Assembly (NCBI RefSeq): GCF_030345715.1
Contig: NZ_JAUASX010000020.1
Location: forward strand, 21,324 to 85,323
DNA length: 64,000 nt
Origin: Solimonas sp. SE-A11
GTDB lineage: Bacteria; Pseudomonadota; Gammaproteobacteria; Nevskiales; Nevskiaceae
Reading direction: 5' to 3'
Shown here one piece after another: positions 26,463 through 34,596 of the stretch. Position 1 is the stretch's first letter. The number at the start of each line of letters is the position of its first letter. A program made the translations under genes and the position numbers. Below the pieces are notes generated by a model. It ran no database searches and was not told the DNA's origin. It worked only from the letters and a program-made list of their open reading frames with translations.

Positions 26463-27179
26463 ATGTTGCAATCGAAGTTGAGCGAACGTGTGGAAAGTCA
26501 GGACTGGCCGAGCATCCTGTCGGAACTGGATGCCCAGGGCTGGTCCTGCCTACCCTCACTGCTGGCGCCGGTGGAATGCACGGCTCTGGCGGCCCTGTAC
26601 GACGAGCCGGCGCGTTTCCGCAGCCGCGTGGCGATGGCGCGCCATGGCTTCGGCCAAGGCGAGTACCAGTACTTCCGCTACCCGCTGCCGCCGACGGTGG
26701 CGGCGTTGCGCGAGTCGCTGTACCCGCGGCTGGCGCCGCTGGCCAATCGCTGGAACGAGACCATGGGGCTGGCGGCGCGCTACCCGGAAGACCTGCAGGA
26801 ATTCCTGCAGCGCTGCCACCAGGCGGGCCAGCAGCGGCCGACGCCGCTGCTGCTGCGCTACGGACCGGGCGACTACAACTGCCTGCACCAGGACCTCTAC
26901 GGCGAGCAGGTATTCCCGCTGCAGGCGGCGGTGCTGCTGTCGCAACCGCAGCGGGATTTCCAGGGCGGCGAGTTCGTACTGACCGAGCAGCGGCCCCGGC
27001 GGCAGTCGCGCGTGGACGTGGTGCCGCTGATGCAGGGCGACGCCGTGATCTTCGCCGTGCATCACCGGCCCGCAGCAGGTAGCCGGGGCAGCTATCGCGT
27101 CAACCTGCGCCATGGCGTCAGCCGCCTGCGTGCAGGGCATCGCCATACCCTCGGCATCATCTTCCATGACGCCAGTTGA
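26463..27179 (+). CDS. 2OG-Fe(II) oxygenase family protein
   Basis: 238 residues. The Fe(II) facial triad is visible: HQD in NCLHQDLYGE (about residue 140) and a distal His in FAVHHRP (about 199). An Arg downstream (GVSRLRAGHRHTLGIIFHD) probably binds 2-oxoglutarate. The FQGGEFVLTEQRPR stretch is typical of the prolyl-4-hydroxylase-like oxygenases found in bacteria. It would hydroxylate a protein or small-molecule substrate. Isolated gene after an 108-base gap; a terminal palindrome cluster follows. Confidence 0.85.
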   Translation: MLQSKLSERVESQDWPSILSELDAQGWSCLPSLLAPVECTALAALYDEPARFRSRVAMARHGFGQGEYQYFRYPLPPTVAALRESLYPRLAPLANRWNETMGLAARYPEDLQEFLQRCHQAGQQRPTPLLLRYGPGDYNCLHQDLYGEQVFPLQAAVLLSQPQRDFQGGEFVLTEQRPRRQSRVDVVPLMQGDAVIFAVHHRPAAGSRGSYRVNLRHGVSRLRAGHRHTLGIIFHDAS

Positions 27180-27191
27180 GCAGCCTCCTGT

Positions 27192-27267
27192 CGTAGGAGC
27201 GGCCATTGGCCGCGATGTGTCGGTCGTCATGTCCGCCCTCCCTCGCGGCTGACAGCCGCTCCTACAG
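27192..27267. repeat. REP-like palindrome pair (CGTAGGAGCGG family)
   Basis: GTAGGAGCGGCCATTGGCCG and an inverted partner ending GCCGCTCCTACAG sit between convergent genes. Variant of the TGTAGGAGCC family with GCGG arms, as in pseudomonads. Confidence 0.75.
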
Positions 27268-27281
27268 CGAGTCGGTAGCGA

Positions 27282-28706
27282 TCAATGCCGCAGGCTCACG
27301 GTTCGCTGCTTCCAGTCCGCCGACTGCCAGCGATAGAAGCTGCTGAGGTGCGCCGGCTCCGCCGCGCTGCGCTCGGTTGCCAGCGTCGCCAGCGACACCA
27401 GTTCGTAGCTGCGGGTCCAGCGGCCGTCCACGCGCGCCTCGCGCGCCGCCAGCATCTGCTTGCCGCCCGGCACCCAGCCGGCGAACTCCACGTAGCCGAC
27501 CCCGGGCTCCGTCGCCGCCGGCGGCAGTACCTGCACGTTCCAGGCGCCGTCCTGCTGCGTGAAGACCCACAGCTCCAGCCAGGTATCCAGCGGCTGCACC
27601 GCCAGGGCCAGGGCCTTGCCGCCCGCGTCGGCACGGGCCGAGGCATTCCAGACGCGGCCATAGGTGCAGCGGCGCAGCAGCGGGTTCTGCGCGTCGTTCT
27701 TCGGCCCCGTCAGCAGCACGCAGGTCTCGCCCGGCTGCCCGGCGACGGTGGTGATCGCCAGCTTGCCGGCAGCAGGCGGCGAGGCAGGTTCCATGGCCCA
27801 GCGCGAAGCGCCGACACGCACGGCCGCCTCGGTGTAGGCGCGCTGGTCCTCCTCCGGCAACTGGGTGCGATCCACGCCGGCCAGGGCCTCCAGGGCACGC
27901 ACTTCCGCGGCGGCCGCGGTATTGGCACCGTCGGCCCTACGGGCATGGGCGTAGGCCAGCGCCGACCACACGCCGGCGCGGCGCAGCCGCACCCGGTTCT
28001 TGGTCGGGCCGTCCAGCTCCGCGAGGTCCACGCGGTCCAGCAGATCGGCGCGCCACTGGTCCAGCTGTACCCGCGCCAGCGGAGCCGTTGCCGGGTCGAT
28101 GCAGTCGTGGCGGGTCAGCGCCAATACCGCACGCGCCCGTTGCGCGGGCGCGGCGGGCAGGGTCAGTACGCGGCGGAAGGCGTCGCCGTCGTAGCAGAGC
28201 TGGATGCGGCCATCCTCGCGTTCGAACTGCGTCCAGGCCACGCCGTAGCGGCGGGTCACGTCCAGGTGCGCGGCGGTGCGTGCCTCGTCGGCCTTGAGCT
28301 GCTTGCCGGAGGCCCGGCGGGCCAGGCGCTCGGCCATGCTGCCCAGGGCGTCGAAGGGCTCGGCGTCGATATCCGCGGCCGGCGCGGCGCGCAGGTAAGC
28401 AGCGGCATAGGCGATGCCCAGGGCCTCCTGGCCCGGGGCATCGCGCAGGAAGCTCAGCACCGCCAGCAGTTCCGGCGCCTGGTCCTCGTCGAACTCCAGG
28501 CTGCGGACCTGCGGCGCGCGCACCCAGCCGCCGCGCTCGCGCTGGTGGTCCCAGACCTGCAGGAAGCCCAGGCGCTCGCCGCGCACCTCCAGCGTGTCGC
28601 CCTGCCAGAGCTGGGCCTGCTGCTGGGCCGAGTCGCGCGGGGCGGCGCGCAGGGCGGTGTCGTCCTGCGCGACGATGGCCAGGGCGGTGAGGGCAGCGAG
28701 GATCAT
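27282..28706 (-). CDS. Hypothetical secreted protein with SH3-like N-terminus
   Basis: 474 residues. A signal peptide is followed by ALRAAPRDSAQQQAQLWQGD and LGFLQVWDHQRERGGWVRA, an SH3b-like domain. The rest is alpha-rich and Ala-heavy with no recognised family, then a C-terminal beta-rich part with several Trp and paired Cys. The start overlaps the stop of the SPFH gene by four bases (ATGA), so the two are translated together and probably work together at the envelope. Confidence 0.65.
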   Translation of the reverse strand: MILAALTALAIVAQDDTALRAAPRDSAQQQAQLWQGDTLEVRGERLGFLQVWDHQRERGGWVRAPQVRSLEFDEDQAPELLAVLSFLRDAPGQEALGIAYAAAYLRAAPAADIDAEPFDALGSMAERLARRASGKQLKADEARTAAHLDVTRRYGVAWTQFEREDGRIQLCYDGDAFRRVLTLPAAPAQRARAVLALTRHDCIDPATAPLARVQLDQWRADLLDRVDLAELDGPTKNRVRLRRAGVWSALAYAHARRADGANTAAAAEVRALEALAGVDRTQLPEEDQRAYTEAAVRVGASRWAMEPASPPAAGKLAITTVAGQPGETCVLLTGPKNDAQNPLLRRCTYGRVWNASARADAGGKALALAVQPLDTWLELWVFTQQDGAWNVQVLPPAATEPGVGYVEFAGWVPGGKQMLAAREARVDGRWTRSYELVSLATLATERSAAEPAHLSSFYRWQSADWKQRTVSLRH

Positions 28707-29950
28707 TGCTCCTCCTCGGTCGCGGTGGCCACGGCGCGCGGCTGGTTCTGGCCCAGCAAGGTAGAGCCGATGAAGCCGCCACCGGCCGGCGGCGAGGCGA
28801 TGATCACCTGCACCTTGTCGGACAGCTTGTCGGCCATGGTCTTCTGGATCAGCAGGGGGTGCTTGCTCAGCAACTGGCCGTCGCGCTCCATCTGCGCGCT
28901 GGTGACCTTGCCGACCTGTTCCAGGCGATAGGTCTCGGCGTCCGCCAGCTTGCGGCGCGAGTCGGCCTCGCCCGCAGCCTCCACGCGGCGCGCCTCGGCA
29001 TTGCCCTCGGCGTAGCGGATGCGCGAGGCCTTTTCCGCCTCAGCCTCCAGCTTGCGCTGCTCGATCTGCTTCTCCTTGAAGGGCAGCACGTGCTTCATCG
29101 CCTCCTGCTGCGCACGGGCGGCGATCACCTGCTCGTTGCCGGCAGCCTCGGCCGCCTTCTCGCGGCGGACCTTGTCGGCCTCGGCCTCCAGCGCGGTCTC
29201 CTTCACCTGCTGGTCCTTCAGGGCTAGGGTGTACTGCATCTTCTCGGTGGCCAGTTCTTCGGCCAGCATCTGGTCCATGCCGCTGCGGTATTCGCGCGGC
29301 AGGTCCACGTTACCCAGCTGCACGTCGCGCAGCAGGATGCCGTCGGCCGCCAGGCGCGGCTTGAGCTCGGCGACGATCTTCTGCTGGATCTCGGCACGCT
29401 TGCTGGAGAAGATTTCCTTGACGGTGTAGGCCGTGAAGATGCGGTAGATGACGCCGTGCAGCGCCGGCTCCACCACGTCGTGGTCGATGTTCTCCGGCAG
29501 CTGGCGCGCGATCTCGCTGACGCGCTTCGGGTCCAGGGCGTAGCGCAGGCTCAGGTCCACGCCCAGGGATAGCCCCTCCTTGGACTGGAACGGCGCGGCG
29601 CCGTCGGCGCGGGCGCTCTCGGCCGGGCGCAGCACGCGGTCGCGCAGGGAGTAGCGGTGCAGCTCGTGCAGGCCTGGCACCACCATCACCGGGCCGGCGG
29701 CGTAGGCCGCCTGGCTGCCGGTGACGCGGTTGCTGCGCATGGCGACCTCGCCGGACTCCACCGTCTGCACCGGCGGATGGCGGTAGCCGCCATAGACCGC
29801 GGCGGCGATCAGCCCCAGCGCGAACAGCCGCCCACGCTGGCGCCAGGCGCCGCTGGCGGTGGTTTCCGCCGCCCCGCCGAGCTTCTCCCGCCAGTCCGGC
29901 TGGTGAGCCGGAGGCTCTGACTGCGCATCTTCCTGAATCGGTTCCTGCAT
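28703..29950 (-). CDS. SPFH/Band 7 (prohibitin-like) membrane protein
   Basis: 415 residues. One transmembrane helix near residue 45 (LFALGLIAAAVYGGY), then an SPFH domain (about 60-250: EVAMRSNRVTG, LSLRYALDPKRV, ILLRDVQLGNVDLP). A long Ala/Glu/Lys/Arg-rich coiled coil (about 255-370) follows. Such proteins form ring-like oligomers that organise membrane microdomains or regulate proteases. It is not the hflK/hflC pair, since only one SPFH gene is present. It is coupled to the SH3-like secreted protein gene. Confidence 0.85.
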   Translation of the reverse strand: MQEPIQEDAQSEPPAHQPDWREKLGGAAETTASGAWRQRGRLFALGLIAAAVYGGYRHPPVQTVESGEVAMRSNRVTGSQAAYAAGPVMVVPGLHELHRYSLRDRVLRPAESARADGAAPFQSKEGLSLGVDLSLRYALDPKRVSEIARQLPENIDHDVVEPALHGVIYRIFTAYTVKEIFSSKRAEIQQKIVAELKPRLAADGILLRDVQLGNVDLPREYRSGMDQMLAEELATEKMQYTLALKDQQVKETALEAEADKVRREKAAEAAGNEQVIAARAQQEAMKHVLPFKEKQIEQRKLEAEAEKASRIRYAEGNAEARRVEAAGEADSRRKLADAETYRLEQVGKVTSAQMERDGQLLSKHPLLIQKTMADKLSDKVQVIIASPPAGGGFIGSTLLGQNQPRAVATATEEEQ

Positions 29951-30121
29951 GACCCTGCTCCCTGAAAGCCCGGACCGGAATGCGGCCTTCCCCGGCCGCC
30001 GCAGCGGCGGCCCGGTGAGGACCGCTGCTGGGGAGGCAGTCTGGGCCGGTGCTGTGCGCCGGCCGTGGCGGCCTCATGCAAGAGCGGCGGAATTTCGTGC
30101 AGAACTTGTGCAGGAACTAGA

Positions 30122-30349
30122 ATGACGGCCATGAATACCGTCGATTTCGATCTGGACCGTGAATACGTCGAGCTGAACCAGCTGCTCAAGCTGGCGGGCG
30201 CCTGCGATTCCGGGGGCGCTGGCAAGCAGCTGGTGGCTGGCGGCCGGGTCACCGTGGATGGCCAGCCCGAGAGCCGCAAGACCGCCAAGATCAGGGTAGG
30301 CCAGGTGGTGGTCTGCGAGGGCCTGCGCATCCGGGTGCGCTCCGCCTGA
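30122..30349 (+). CDS. Small RNA-binding S4-domain protein
   Basis: 75 residues. The S4 fold pattern is clear: YVELNQLLKLAGACDSGGAGKQLVAGGRVTVDGQPESRKTAKIR. It matches the YbcJ/YaaA-like family of stand-alone S4 proteins. Start: ATG with AGGA eight bases upstream; a second ATG three codons later is possible. Five bases separate it from the YgjP-like gene, so they may be an operon. Confidence 0.83.
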   Translation: MTAMNTVDFDLDREYVELNQLLKLAGACDSGGAGKQLVAGGRVTVDGQPESRKTAKIRVGQVVVCEGLRIRVRSA

Positions 30350-30354
30350 GCGGA

Positions 30355-30876
30355 ATGTCCATGGACGCCGTCCTGCGCCGCTACCTCGGCGCCTATCCCG
30401 ACCACCTCCAGGCCCAGGTCCGCGGGCTCGTTGAGCAGGGGCGGCTGGAAGAGCACCTCAAGCGACGCTACCCCGGCAGCCACCAGGTCCAGAGCGACGG
30501 CGCGCTCCACGAATACGTGCAGGAGCTGAAGCAGGCACACATGCGCAGCGCGCCGCCGCTGCACAAGGTCCAGTTCCAGAACAAGATGGACGTGCTGCAG
30601 AACGTGCTGGGTCTGCACACCGCGATCTCTCGCATACAGGGGGCCAAGCTCAAGGCCAAGGCTGAGATCCGCGTCTCCGGCCTGTTCAAGGAACTGGCGC
30701 CGGAATTCCTCGAGATGGTGGTGGTGCACGAGCTGGCGCACCTGCGCGAGCGCGAGCACAACAAGGCCTTCTACCAGCTCTGCCGGCACATGCTGCCGGA
30801 CTATCACCAAGTGGAATTCGACCTGCGGCTGGTACTGCTGCAGCGGGCCTTGCCCTCGGCTTCTGCTGAAGCCTGA
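30355..30876 (+). CDS. YgjP-like metallopeptidase domain protein
   Basis: 173 residues. A zincin motif HELAHLREREHNKAFYQLC near residue 125 (HExxH plus a downstream His) identifies the M48/YgjP-like family. An ATG at 30361 is an alternative start. It probably acts in the cytoplasm; the substrate is unknown. Its stop is followed at once by a REP-like repeat. Confidence 0.85.
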   Translation: MSMDAVLRRYLGAYPDHLQAQVRGLVEQGRLEEHLKRRYPGSHQVQSDGALHEYVQELKQAHMRSAPPLHKVQFQNKMDVLQNVLGLHTAISRIQGAKLKAKAEIRVSGLFKELAPEFLEMVVVHELAHLREREHNKAFYQLCRHMLPDYHQVEFDLRLVLLQRALPSASAEA

Positions 30877-30880
30877 AGCA

Positions 30881-30940
30881 GGTCGCCAGCAAGCTGTCTC
30901 CTGCACAGGCCACATTGTAGGAGCCGGCTGCTGGCGACCG
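30881..30940. repeat. REP-like palindrome pair (TGTAGGAGCC family, diverged)
   Basis: GGTCGCCAGCAAGCTGTCTC and TGTAGGAGCCGGCTGCTGGC face each other between convergent genes. One arm is mutated at the TAC end. Confidence 0.7.
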
Positions 30941-30943
30941 GCC

Positions 30944-31756
30944 TTACCCCTGCAGCCCGAACACCCGCGCCGCGTTCCCACTCAGGAACAAGCCCTTCGC
31001 CTCGTCATCCAGCCCCAGTGCATCCAATCCCTCCAGCGCCTTCGCCGGCAGGATCATCGGGTAATTCGTGCCGAACAAGACCTTGTGCCGCCCATGGCCG
31101 CGCAAATACTCCACCAGCGCCGCCGGATAGCGCTGCATGGTATATGCCGAGGTGTCGATGTAGACGTTCTCATGCTTGGTTGCCACCGCGATGGCTTCAT
31201 CGGTCCAGGGGTAGCCGATGTGACCGCCAACGATGACCAGCTCCGGGAAGTCCAGCGCCACCTGGTCCAGGTAGATCGGGCGGCCGACCTCGGAGGGCAT
31301 CAGCGGGCCGGTGTGGCCGATCTGCGTGCAGAAGGGCACGCTCAGGTCGCAGCAGGCGGTGTAGACCGGATAGAAGCGCCGGTCGGTGGGCGGCACTTCG
31401 CAAAGCCAGGGCAGCACGCGGATCGCCTTGAAGCCCAGTTCGCGGATGCAGCGTCGTACCTCGCGCACCGCATCCATCGGCCGCGAGATGTCCACCGAGC
31501 CGACGCCCACCAGCCGGTCCGGCGCCTGCGCCACGAAGCCGGCCACCTCATCGTTGGAGATCAGCACGCGCCGCGGCGCCAGCCAGGCGCTAATCAGCGC
31601 CCTGTCCACGCCGGCCTGGTCCATCGCGGCCACGGTGGCCGACACCGGCAGCTCGCCCGCGGGCAGGCCGCCCTTGGTCCAGCGCCGCAGCGAGTCGAAC
31701 ATCGGGTCGTTGATGTGGCGCGCGGTTGGGTGCTGCGCCCAGGCGTCGATGATCAT
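30944..31756 (-). CDS. Amidohydrolase family protein (ACMSD-like, COG2159)
   Basis: 270 residues of the TIM-barrel amidohydrolase_2 group. It starts MIIDAWAQHPTARHI, then FKAIRVLPW, HTGPLMP, VGGHIGYPWTDEAI and TSAYTMQRYP, with a closing LFGTNYPMI in which the usual Asp is replaced by Asn. Metal ligands from His residues at the second and third sites are visible; the first HxH is degenerate (QHP). That may mean altered metal binding. Decarboxylase or hydrolase in aromatic catabolism is the common role of the family. Confidence 0.8.
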   Translation of the reverse strand: MIIDAWAQHPTARHINDPMFDSLRRWTKGGLPAGELPVSATVAAMDQAGVDRALISAWLAPRRVLISNDEVAGFVAQAPDRLVGVGSVDISRPMDAVREVRRCIRELGFKAIRVLPWLCEVPPTDRRFYPVYTACCDLSVPFCTQIGHTGPLMPSEVGRPIYLDQVALDFPELVIVGGHIGYPWTDEAIAVATKHENVYIDTSAYTMQRYPAALVEYLRGHGRHKVLFGTNYPMILPAKALEGLDALGLDDEAKGLFLSGNAARVFGLQG

Positions 31757-31914
31757 GAAATCCCTTTGAAAAATGGCCGAGCGCATCCTGCCGCAGCTTT
31801 CCGTCCACAGCCACCATACGCTGGCAATCCGAATTACCTGAGGCACGGCCATTGTCGTCGCCCCCGACCTGTGCCTAAGGTCGGCCCATCACTTTTTCTT
31901 GCTGGAGCTTTCAC

Positions 31915-32616
31915 ATGAACGAACTGGTGGGTTACGAGCTGCAGGACGGCATCGCCACGCTGACGATGAACAACGGCAAGGGCAATGCGATCTCGCCGGC
32001 GATGCTGGTCGCGCTCAATGCCGCGCTGGATCATGCCGACGCCGATCGCGCGGCGGTGTTGCTCACCGGCCGCGAGGGCATGTTCTCCGGCGGCTTCGAC
32101 CTGGCCGTGATGGGGGCGGGCGGTCCGCCGGTACGCGAGCTGGTCATCGGCGGCTTCCGGGTGGCCGAGCGCCTGCTCAAATTCCCGCGCCCCGTGGTGA
32201 TCGCCGCGGGCGGCCACGCGCTGGCCATGGCGTCCTTCCTGCTGCTCAGCGGTGACCTGCGCCTGGGCGCCGAGGGCAGCTTCAAGATCGGCGCCAACGA
32301 GGTGGCCATCGGTCTGACGATGCCCTACGCCGCCACGGAAATCTGCCGCATGCGCCTGGCCATCACGCATTTCGGCCGTGCCGTCACCCATGCCGAGATT
32401 TTCTCGCCCACAGGCGCAGTGGAAGCCGGCTTCCTCGACCGCGTCGTGCCGCCGGAGCAGCTGCTGGCCGAGGCCAAGGCCGCCGCGGCCGGCCTGCTCA
32501 AGCTCAACCGCCCCGCGTTCGCCGCCACCAAGCTGCGTGCCCGTGCCCCGGGCCTGGCGGCGCTGCGCACGGCGATCGAGGCCGACGAAACCGAGTTCCG
32601 CAAGATGTTCGGCTGA
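31915..32616 (+). CDS. Enoyl-CoA hydratase/isomerase family protein
   Basis: 233 residues with crotonase fold. LTGREGMFSGGFDLAVMGAGG carries the first oxyanion-hole region, HALAMASFLLLSGDLRLGAEGSFKIGANEVAIGLTMP the second. The usual hydratase Glu pair is not both obvious, so it could be an isomerase. Catalyses hydration or double-bond shift in acyl-CoA breakdown. A GGAG ribosome-binding site precedes the ATG. It sits at the left edge of the putative lasso-peptide cluster but belongs to the catabolic genome background. Confidence 0.88.
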   Translation: MNELVGYELQDGIATLTMNNGKGNAISPAMLVALNAALDHADADRAAVLLTGREGMFSGGFDLAVMGAGGPPVRELVIGGFRVAERLLKFPRPVVIAAGGHALAMASFLLLSGDLRLGAEGSFKIGANEVAIGLTMPYAATEICRMRLAITHFGRAVTHAEIFSPTGAVEAGFLDRVVPPEQLLAEAKAAAAGLLKLNRPAFAATKLRARAPGLAALRTAIEADETEFRKMFG

Positions 32617-32692
32617 GCGCCAGCGCGATGCCGGGGATTGCCGAAGACGGGCGTGCCGCATGGATTGTGCGGCTCCCGCCTGAGCATGGTTC

Positions 32693-33950
32693 ATGAGCGG
32701 CATCGCCGGCGTCGTCGGTCTGGAGGGTGCGCCACAGTCCCAGGAATTGCTGGAGCGCATGGTCGCCGCCAGGCCTCCTCGCCCGGCCGACGGGGCCGGG
32801 CACTGGCATGCCGGGCCCGCCCTCATGATCCGCTGCCATCGTCCGGTCACGCCGGAATCCCCGGTCGAGCGCCAGTGCCTGCACCCCGGGCCGTTCGAGG
32901 ATTTCTCCGGCTTGTCGGACGCCGATCATGTCGACCGTTTCAACGAACTGTTCGACCAGGCCCTGGCATCCAGCCTGCGCAGCGCGACGCCCGTGGCGGC
33001 GCAGCTGTCGGACGGACGGAACTCCTCGGCCATGGTCTACCGGGCGACGGAACTGCATCGCGCAGGCCGGATCGCGCACCCGGTCACCGCGATCTCGGCG
33101 TGGTTCCCGGACCGGGTCCACGACGAGGCGCAATGGAGCGAATGCGTCGAGTCGCACCTGAGCATCGAGGCCCGGACGGTCATGTCGGGACCTGACGACC
33201 TCGAACAGGCCGAGGCCTGGACGGCCCGTTTACTGCAGTTGCCGCTGCATCGCAATGCCTCTCACTGGAGCATCACCTGCGAAGCCCTCTGCCGTCAGGG
33301 GACTCGGGTCGTGCTGACGGGCGAAGGCGGCGACGACTAGCCGCGGGGTTCGCGGGCACATTGGCCCGACATGTTCCTGCGGACAGTGGCCGGCATTGCT
33401 GCGCGAGAACTGGGCGGAGAGCGATTACCTGCCGGCCTGTCGGATCGCTGGCGGCAGGATGCACCATCCCTGGCGGGTTCGAGCCTGTCCCAGCAATGGC
33501 GCTATGCGGCCTACGTCGTCCCGACCCGGCACGTCCTGCTCGACAACGTCATCGCCCATGTCGATGCCCAGGGTGTCGAGGTGCGGCATCCATTTCATGA
33601 CCTGAGGCTGACGCGCTTCCTGATGGGTGCCGCCGGTGGCATGTTGCGCAGGGGCCAGCAGCCCAAGCACCTGCTGCGCGAGGCGATGCGCCAGAGGCTG
33701 CCAGAGGCCGTGCGGCCGCGGCAGATGAAGACCGACTTCAGCATGCCGATCGTCGAGGCCGTGGTGCGGCGCCTGCAGGAGCACGGTGTGAACCAGCCCG
33801 CGGGGCGGGAGTGCCGGATGGCTGGATGGGCCGCTGCTGGAGGACTGCCACAGGACGCTCCAGTCCTGGCAGGACGGCACCGCTATCGCGCCGGCGCGAA
33901 TGGCGGCGCTGCGGGCATGTTGGGGGGCGTGTCCACCGACCTGTGGTTGA
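32693..33950 (+). pseudogene. Asparagine synthase-like lasso cyclase (C protein), degenerate
   Basis: The N-terminus MSGIAGVVGLEG resembles class B asparagine synthetases, with Ser in place of the Cys nucleophile. About 60 residues on, the sequence jumps to GPFEDFSGLSDADHVDRFNELFD, the start of the synthase domain, so roughly 200 residues of the glutaminase-like domain are gone. The ATP pyrophosphatase loop SGGxDSS reads SDGRNSS. LTGEGGDD is followed by an in-frame TAG where Trp is expected; the same frame resumes through RGSRAHWPDMFLRTVAG. Near 33800-33825 a further frameshift diverts the end; another frame reads DGPLLEDCHRTLQSWQDG to a TGA. Three or more lesions make it non-functional. Confidence 0.83.
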
Positions 33951-34007
33951 CGCAGGCTTTCAGGCTGTAAGCTCCTGCGGCCTTACGGATATCTTCAGGG
34001 AATGCAC

Positions 34008-34286
34008 ATGCAGACAGATCAGATGCGGGTAGCCCGCGCGGCCAAAGCCCTGGGAGCGCGCATCAACGACGAGGTGGTCATCCTCCAGGTCGATCGGGGC
34101 ACTTATCTGAAGCTGAATTCACACGCCTCCGCCATCTGGGACCTGCTGGAGGAGCCGACCACCCTGGGTCAACTGTGCGAGCGCCTGCAGGAGCGGTATG
34201 CGGTTGCGCCGGAAACCTGCCGCGCAGACGTGGTGGAGGTGCTGGAGCAGATGCGTCTGGAGTCGGTCGTTGAGACAGGGACTTGA
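34008..34286 (+). CDS. PqqD family protein (lasso B1/RiPP recognition element)
   Basis: 92 residues from the ATG that has AGGGA six bases upstream; an ATG two codons earlier is possible. The fold pattern INDEVVILQVDRGTYLKLNSHASAIWDLLEEPTTLGQLCERL is that of PqqD, the small domain that binds leader peptides of ribosomal natural products. In lasso clusters a stand-alone PqqD is protein B1. It lies 57 bases after the cyclase relic and 108 bases before the precursor gene. Confidence 0.9.
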   Translation: MQTDQMRVARAAKALGARINDEVVILQVDRGTYLKLNSHASAIWDLLEEPTTLGQLCERLQERYAVAPETCRADVVEVLEQMRLESVVETGT

Positions 34287-34394
34287 GTGGGTCACAGGCG
34301 GCACTGCCCAAGGGGTATGCGAGCAGGCATCGCATCTGGTAGCGTAAGCGGGTGAGTCCTTCATAGGCTCTCCAAGCAGACGACGAGAAAACAC

Positions 34395-34568
34395 ATGTCC
34401 CTCCTCAAGAATTCCGAGCGTGCTCCGACTTCCGACCTGCAGGCCCCGATCAGCGCCGACACCCGGCAGCCCTGGGCCAAGCCGGAGATTGCCGTGGTCA
34501 TGCCGGTGACCCAGACGCAGGGCAACGGTGGCGCCGGCTTCGATTTCGCCTCTGAATCCTCCGTTTGA
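34395..34568 (+). CDS. Lasso peptide precursor (putative)
   Basis: 57 residues. The leader contains PWAKPEI, fitting the W/Y-x-x-P-x-I/L motif recognised by the B1 domain. The expected leader end is T41-Q42, with Thr at the conserved -2 position. The core would be GNGGAGFDFASESSV: Gly1, Asp8 for an eight-residue macrolactam ring, and a seven-residue tail with two Ser near the C-terminus, suitable for phosphorylation. The tail lacks bulky residues apart from Phe at 9 to act as plugs. The gene lies between pqqD-like and HPr-kinase-like genes. No peptide product is known; this is inference from motif and context. Confidence 0.7.
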   Translation: MSLLKNSERAPTSDLQAPISADTRQPWAKPEIAVVMPVTQTQGNGGAGFDFASESSV

Positions 34569-34596
34569 TGTGATCCCGCCGGCGATCCGTTAGCCG

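Noticed and set aside
34395..34568. Ring closure through the Glu at core position 12
   Set aside because: Known lasso rings have 7-9 residues; position 12 is too distant, and Asp8 fits.
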